Source: JBCCOW01 sp039025855
Lineage (GTDB): Bacteria > Planctomycetota > Phycisphaerae > Phycisphaerales > Phycisphaeraceae
Assembly: GCA_039025855.1 (NCBI GenBank)
Contig: JBCCNL010000001.1
Location: forward strand, 62,001-126,000
DNA length: 64,000 bases
Direction: 5' to 3'
Both the position numbers and the translations under genes were made by a program. The notes beneath the pieces are model-generated. The model ran no database searches, was not told the DNA's origin, and saw only the letters and a list, made by a program, of their open reading frames with translations. Numbering within the stretch: the stretch's first letter is position 1; every line of letters starts with the position of its first letter. This document shows positions 60,532 to 64,000 of this stretch, piece by piece.

Positions 60532-61442
60532 GAGGCGGCCTCGATCTCAAGACAGAGGTTGTTGCGGCAGATGTCCGATCGCATCAGTTCGATCGACACC
60601 CGCGAAGGGTAGGCCGATTCAATCCCCCGGGCTAACGCGGGCAGGTCTTCGGCATCGGTCGCGTAGATCCGGAAGTGACGCAGCCGATCGTCCGGCTCAC
60701 CGATGCCGGCCATCACCGCCCGCAGGTTGGCGAGGGTTTCGTCGAACTGGGCCTGCAGCTGGTTGGGGTGTTGGCTCTCTTCACCGACGATGCTCGCGGT
60801 GCCGGAGACAAAGAGGTGCTGCCCGAAGCGCATGGCCCGGACGAAGACGGGCGGGCTCGGCCCGAAGCGCGGCGAGTAGCGGTAGGCCGGGGTTTGACGC
60901 GGGTTCTCCAGGGCCTCGCCGGGCTGCTCGCTGGCCAGGAGGTGGACCTGCAGGTGCTCGCCGAGGTGCCCAACGGCGGTCGCGGCCGGCGTGCGATGGG
61001 GCAGTTGGTCCTCGCCGAAGCGTTGGACGAACGCGGCGGTGCGCCCGGCGTTGAAGGCCATGTAGCGATCGAACGGCTCGTGTTCGGGGGCTTGAGATTC
61101 CCAGTCCGCGAGCTGGTCGGCGGGGGCGGTGATGGGCTGGACGATGCCGGGCAGCCCGTTCCAGAGGCGGAGCAGGTGGGGGTGCCCGGTCTGGTCGAGC
61201 AGGTCGAAGAGCCGGGTGTAGAGGTCCTCGACGGTGTCTTCGAGCTGACGGGCGTCCATGGTGCTGGCGTGGGGGAGCGCGGCGTGGACCCGGAGCATGC
61301 CGTTCTGTGCGGCGTGGTTCAGGGTGGCATCGCCCGACGGCGCAGCGGGCGGCGGGCAGAGCGCGTCGAGCCAGGACGGGGCGAGCAGCTCGTCGTCGGG
61401 CAGCTGTCGGATGCGGGGCGTGTCAGTCGTCGGTGGGTGCAT
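60528..61442 (-). CDS. Chorismatase of the FkbO/Hyg5/XanB2 family (hydroxybenzoate-forming)
   Basis: The 304-residue protein matches this family, whose fold resembles RidA/YjgF: LLRLWNGLPGIVQPI, FDRYMAFNAGRTAAFVQRFG, NPRQTPAYRYSPRFGPSPPV, VRAMRFGQHLFVSGTASIVG, EESQHPNQLQAQFDETLANL and RHFRIYATDAEDLPALA. Family members hydrolyse chorismate to 3-/4-hydroxybenzoate (XanB2) or dihydroxycyclohexadiene acids (FkbO). In xanthomonadin synthesis XanB2 supplies the aryl starter, which fits the ketosynthase genes beside it. Which product is formed here is not decided by sequence. Its start overlaps the ketosynthase gene by 20 bp. Confidence 0.8.
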   Translation of the reverse strand: MHPPTTDTPRIRQLPDDELLAPSWLDALCPPPAAPSGDATLNHAAQNGMLRVHAALPHASTMDARQLEDTVEDLYTRLFDLLDQTGHPHLLRLWNGLPGIVQPITAPADQLADWESQAPEHEPFDRYMAFNAGRTAAFVQRFGEDQLPHRTPAATAVGHLGEHLQVHLLASEQPGEALENPRQTPAYRYSPRFGPSPPVFVRAMRFGQHLFVSGTASIVGEESQHPNQLQAQFDETLANLRAVMAGIGEPDDRLRHFRIYATDAEDLPALARGIESAYPSRVSIELMRSDICRNNLCLEIEAAS

Positions 61443-63627
61443 CGGGTCTGGATACGATAATGCTGCTGCGGAGTCCGGAGGGGCAGGCGGACGCGAGATT
61501 TGTAGACGGCGGACCTAGCTGGGCCAGGGTGTGGAGCAGCGCGAGGCCGGTGCCGAGGGCGAACCAGGGCCCGTGGGGGAAGGGCTGGTGCCCGGCGGTG
61601 CGGAGCGGTTGCTCTTGCCGCAGATCGGTCGGGCAGAACGCGGGGCTCGGGCGGCCCTGCGTGAAGAGCTCGGCCAAGGCTTCGGTCGGGTCGTGGTATG
61701 AAACGAGGCTCGGGTCGCTCAGGACGGCCACAGGCTTGCTGCTCGCGTCCAAACGCTGGAGCACCAGCGCGATCGCGCCTTCGTGTGGGGCCGCATCGGG
61801 TGCGATGTGGCCAAAGTCCGCGACGATCTGCCGCACCAACGGGTGATCCTCCTCGGCGATACAGACGATCGCGGTGGTCCACCGCCCCGAAGCGATCCGG
61901 GCGGTCGCTAAGGCGAGGGCGTCGAGGCCGCTGGTGTGCGTGCCGATGATGCTCTGGCTTGGGCCGTGCAGCTTGTAGACCATCGAGAGGTGCGCCGCCG
62001 GTGCGTTGGGCACACCCTCGGCGAAGAGCAGCGGGTTGGCGGCCTGATAGCCCTCTTCGATCAGCGGCTTGTAGTAGTCGAGCGCGTAGCTCGCGGACCC
62101 GTTGGCGGAGGCGACCAGGCAGGCGGGCCGGGCTTCGGCGGGCGCATCGAGCCCGGGCAGGTCGGCCGGGTCGATCCCCGCGCGGTGCAGGGCGAGGTCG
62201 GTGGCCTTGAGGGCCAGACGGGTCAGCGGGCTGAGCCTCCGGGTCTTGGCCCGGGGCATGCCGGTGTTGAGGTCTGCCGGTGCGATGGTGCCGGTCGCCC
62301 ACAGCAAGTCTTGATCCGGTACGCCTTCGCAGACGATGCCCGGCAGCACCACGCCAACGCCCGTGATCGCGACGCCTTGTTGGTCTTGGCTGCCTTGGTG
62401 ATCCGAATGGTGAACGGACTGGGGATCCGAGCCGGGCGCGGACTGGATCATGCCGACGTTGGCCCCGCCGAAGCCAAGCGAGCTGGAGAGGAAGTGCGGG
62501 ATCGGCGTGGCCAGCTCGGGCGGCGTCCCGGTGGCGAGTTGGACGGGCTCGCCGACCTGCTCGGGCGTGACGCTGGCGGTGGTGGGGAGTCGCCCGGCAT
62601 CGAGGCAGGCACGGGCGATACCCGCTTCGAGTGCGCCGCAAGCGCCGAGGGTGTGACCGATCCGGCTCTTGAGGGCCGCGACCCGCGGGCCTTGGTCGCC
62701 GAAGACCTGGTGCAGGGCTTTGGCTTCCGCGGCGTCGTTGTCGCGGGTTCCGGTCGCGTGTGCCATCGCCAGGCCGATCGATGCTGTGTTGAGCTGAGCG
62801 TCACGCACAGCGTCGGCCATCGCGGCCGCAGCCCCCCTGCCGTCGGGGTGGGGCTGGGTGAGGTGGTGAGCGTCGGAGGACTCGCCGATCCCGCGGATCA
62901 AGGCCTGCACGCCTTGGCCACGCTGCTCAGCATGCCCAGCGCGTTCGAGCACGAACACGGCGTAACCCTCGGAGACCTGCATGCCCTGGCGGTCGGCGGC
63001 GAACGGGCGCAGCCGGTCCATCGTGACCACGCGGAGCGAGTGGAACCCCGCGACGGCGTACTCGCTCACCGGGTCGTACCCGCCACACAGGACGATGTCT
63101 GCGTCGCCGGACTCGAGGAGTGCGCGGGCGTGGCCGACCGACGAGAACGCCGATGCACACGCTGATGAGCAGGTCACGCGTGCTCCGCCGACGGGCAGGC
63201 CCTCGAGTGCGTGCTGCATGACGTGACCGGCCTGGAACCACGCGAAGACCGCGGTCGGCGATCCGCGCAGCCACGCCCCCGCGGCGTTCATGCCGTGGAG
63301 GCTGGTCCCGAGCACGGCACTGATCCGCTCCGGCGGACAGGGTGGGGCGTCGGCGTCGATGCCCGCCGCTTCGATCGCTTCGCGGGCCGCGATCGCCAGC
63401 CCGCGCGCGGCGCGTTCGTGGATCGGCAGGCCGGCGAGGCTGGCGCACTCGCCCCCGCGGATGCCCTCGTCGGCGACCTGCTCCGCCAGCTCCATGTCGC
63501 GGTAGGGGCCGAGCCCGACGCCGTCCCGGCACAGTGCCTCGACCTGCGCAGCGACGCCCGCGCCCAGCGGGCTGATGCAGCCGAACCCGGTGATCACGGG
63601 CGTGTTGCTTGGGTCTGCCTGACTCAT
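61423..63627 (-). CDS. Fused ketosynthase - chain-length-factor protein of aryl-polyene type
   Basis: The protein is 734 residues in one reading frame. Residues 1-400 are an active KS: TCSSACASAFSSVGHA with Cys157, MAHATGTRDNDAAEA with His290 and SRIGHTLGACGALEAG with His325. Residues ~418-734 are a second KS fold (GVAITGVGVVLPGIV) in which the nucleophile is lost: GPSQSIIGTHTSG has His564 where KSs have Cys. Aryl-polyene and type II PKS systems use such a KS with a Cys-less chain-length-factor partner, normally as two genes. The ATG at 63627 overlaps the acyltransferase stop (ATGA). Confidence 0.85.
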   Translation of the reverse strand: MSQADPSNTPVITGFGCISPLGAGVAAQVEALCRDGVGLGPYRDMELAEQVADEGIRGGECASLAGLPIHERAARGLAIAAREAIEAAGIDADAPPCPPERISAVLGTSLHGMNAAGAWLRGSPTAVFAWFQAGHVMQHALEGLPVGGARVTCSSACASAFSSVGHARALLESGDADIVLCGGYDPVSEYAVAGFHSLRVVTMDRLRPFAADRQGMQVSEGYAVFVLERAGHAEQRGQGVQALIRGIGESSDAHHLTQPHPDGRGAAAAMADAVRDAQLNTASIGLAMAHATGTRDNDAAEAKALHQVFGDQGPRVAALKSRIGHTLGACGALEAGIARACLDAGRLPTTASVTPEQVGEPVQLATGTPPELATPIPHFLSSSLGFGGANVGMIQSAPGSDPQSVHHSDHQGSQDQQGVAITGVGVVLPGIVCEGVPDQDLLWATGTIAPADLNTGMPRAKTRRLSPLTRLALKATDLALHRAGIDPADLPGLDAPAEARPACLVASANGSASYALDYYKPLIEEGYQAANPLLFAEGVPNAPAAHLSMVYKLHGPSQSIIGTHTSGLDALALATARIASGRWTTAIVCIAEEDHPLVRQIVADFGHIAPDAAPHEGAIALVLQRLDASSKPVAVLSDPSLVSYHDPTEALAELFTQGRPSPAFCPTDLRQEQPLRTAGHQPFPHGPWFALGTGLALLHTLAQLGPPSTNLASACPSGLRSSIIVSRPDAPTDD

Positions 63628-64000
63628 GAAGGCGCGGGGTCTTTCAGTTCGTGCTGGTTCTCGATAAAGGCCCGTTGGAGCGTGTGCCATTGGCCGGGTT
63701 GACGGGCGATGATCCCGGAGAAGAACGCGGCGAGCCGGTGTCGGATCGAGTCCTTGTCGGGGTGTGGGTCGGCCTCGCTTGGACCGATGGGCCGGTCGAT
63801 ATGGAGCAGGACGCGGCCGTCGGGCTGAACGCTACAGGCAATCGGGAGGATGGGGGCACCGGTGATCTGTGCGAGCTTGGCGGGGCCGTCGGGCATCTGC
63901 ATGTGGCCGTGCAGGAAGGGGGTGGGCGTACCGGGCTGGCCGGGCATGCAGCGGTCGGCCTGGATCAGGACGGCGGCGCCACGGCACAGCGCGTCGCGGA
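63624..64000 (-). CDS. LpxL/HtrB-like lipid acyltransferase (partial, runs off window)
   Basis: The 5' end is outside the window; the visible 124 C-terminal residues read ALCRGAAVLIQADRC, then MPGQPGTPTPFLHGHMQMP, DGPAKLAQITGAPILPIAC and HIDRPIGPSEADPHPDKDSI. This pattern matches the lauroyl acyltransferase family, members of which occur in aryl-polyene clusters and attach the pigment or a fatty acid to a lipid carrier. It is translationally coupled to the KS-CLF gene by ATGA. Confidence 0.75.
   Translation of the reverse strand, partial: RDALCRGAAVLIQADRCMPGQPGTPTPFLHGHMQMPDGPAKLAQITGAPILPIACSVQPDGRVLLHIDRPIGPSEADPHPDKDSIRHRLAAFFSGIIARQPGQWHTLQRAFIENQHELKDPAPS

Noticed and set aside
1..64000. 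CRISPR arrays, tRNA, rRNA and prophage genes
   Set aside because: No regularly spaced repeats, no clover-leaf sequence and no phage or integrase gene were recognised. A tRNA/rRNA covariance-model search would settle this; any hit would overturn the statement.
1..64000. An exosortase or archaeosortase to process the five PEP-CTERM proteins
   Set aside because: No membrane protein with the exosortase Cys/Arg/His pattern was found; the hydrophobic proteins present fit flippase or Wzy families.

Overview
The window is high-GC DNA that reads as a chromosome segment of a planctomycete, most likely class Phycisphaerae. The evidence is the mix of secreted-protein hallmarks: three pseudopilin-like proteins with the FTLIELLVVISIIALLIAIL leader and a C-terminal H-x9-DG motif, five proteins ending in PEP-CTERM sorting tails, and one giant secreted protein with a planctomycete LEPRxLLS leader. 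The taxon is an inference; no rRNA or marker gene is present, and no tRNA or CRISPR array was seen.

Region 1 (1-30236) is a carbohydrate-utilisation island. It holds a GH27-type glycosidase, a GH4 enzyme followed by araB-araD-araA (leftward operon 11450-5813), a GH74-like Asp-box protein, a GH39-like secreted glycosidase, an alginate-lyase-fold protein and many local regulators (two GntR/LacI hybrids, two LacI, two AraC). The same parts recur: one sugar regulator beside a secreted 225-310 aa protein (PEP-CTERM or a YRETFP-type family), often with one H-x9-DG pseudopilin and sometimes a hydrolase. Two LacI sites can be read directly: perfect palindromes lie just downstream of the -10 boxes of strong promoters at 22916-22959 and 29347-29387. 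An IS5-family transposase remnant separates the ara operon from the next regulator.

Region 2 (30782-54689) is a large exopolysaccharide locus. It contains nucleotide-sugar enzymes (UDP-glucose dehydrogenase, UXS-like decarboxylase/epimerase, cytidylyltransferase, cupin epimerase, SAF oxidoreductase), glycosyltransferases (GT2, GT26, GT4), a PIG-L deacetylase, a polyprenyl-phosphate sugar transferase with an extra N-terminal domain, a Wzy/ligase-like membrane protein, a Wzz-BY-kinase-like protein, two Wzx-like flippases, an ATP-grasp protein, a CapK/PaaK-like adenylating enzyme, a protein-kinase-fold protein and a PEP-CTERM beta-helix protein. Most neighbours overlap by ATGA, GTGA or TTGA, suggesting tight translational coupling.

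Region 3 (54902-58873) encodes one modular secreted protein: LEPR leader, three copies of a beta-sandwich module, a cadherin-like domain, Calx-beta, PA14 and a glucose/sorbosone-dehydrogenase propeller. Region 4 (59185-64000, leftward, running off the right edge) looks like part of an aryl-polyene/xanthomonadin-type pigment cluster: a lipid acyltransferase, a fused ketosynthase plus Cys-less ketosynthase (KS-CLF), a XanB2/FkbO-type chorismatase and a XanB1-like flavin halogenase/reductase. The KS-CLF fusion and the regulator/secreted-protein/pseudopilin cassettes are the most novel-looking items.
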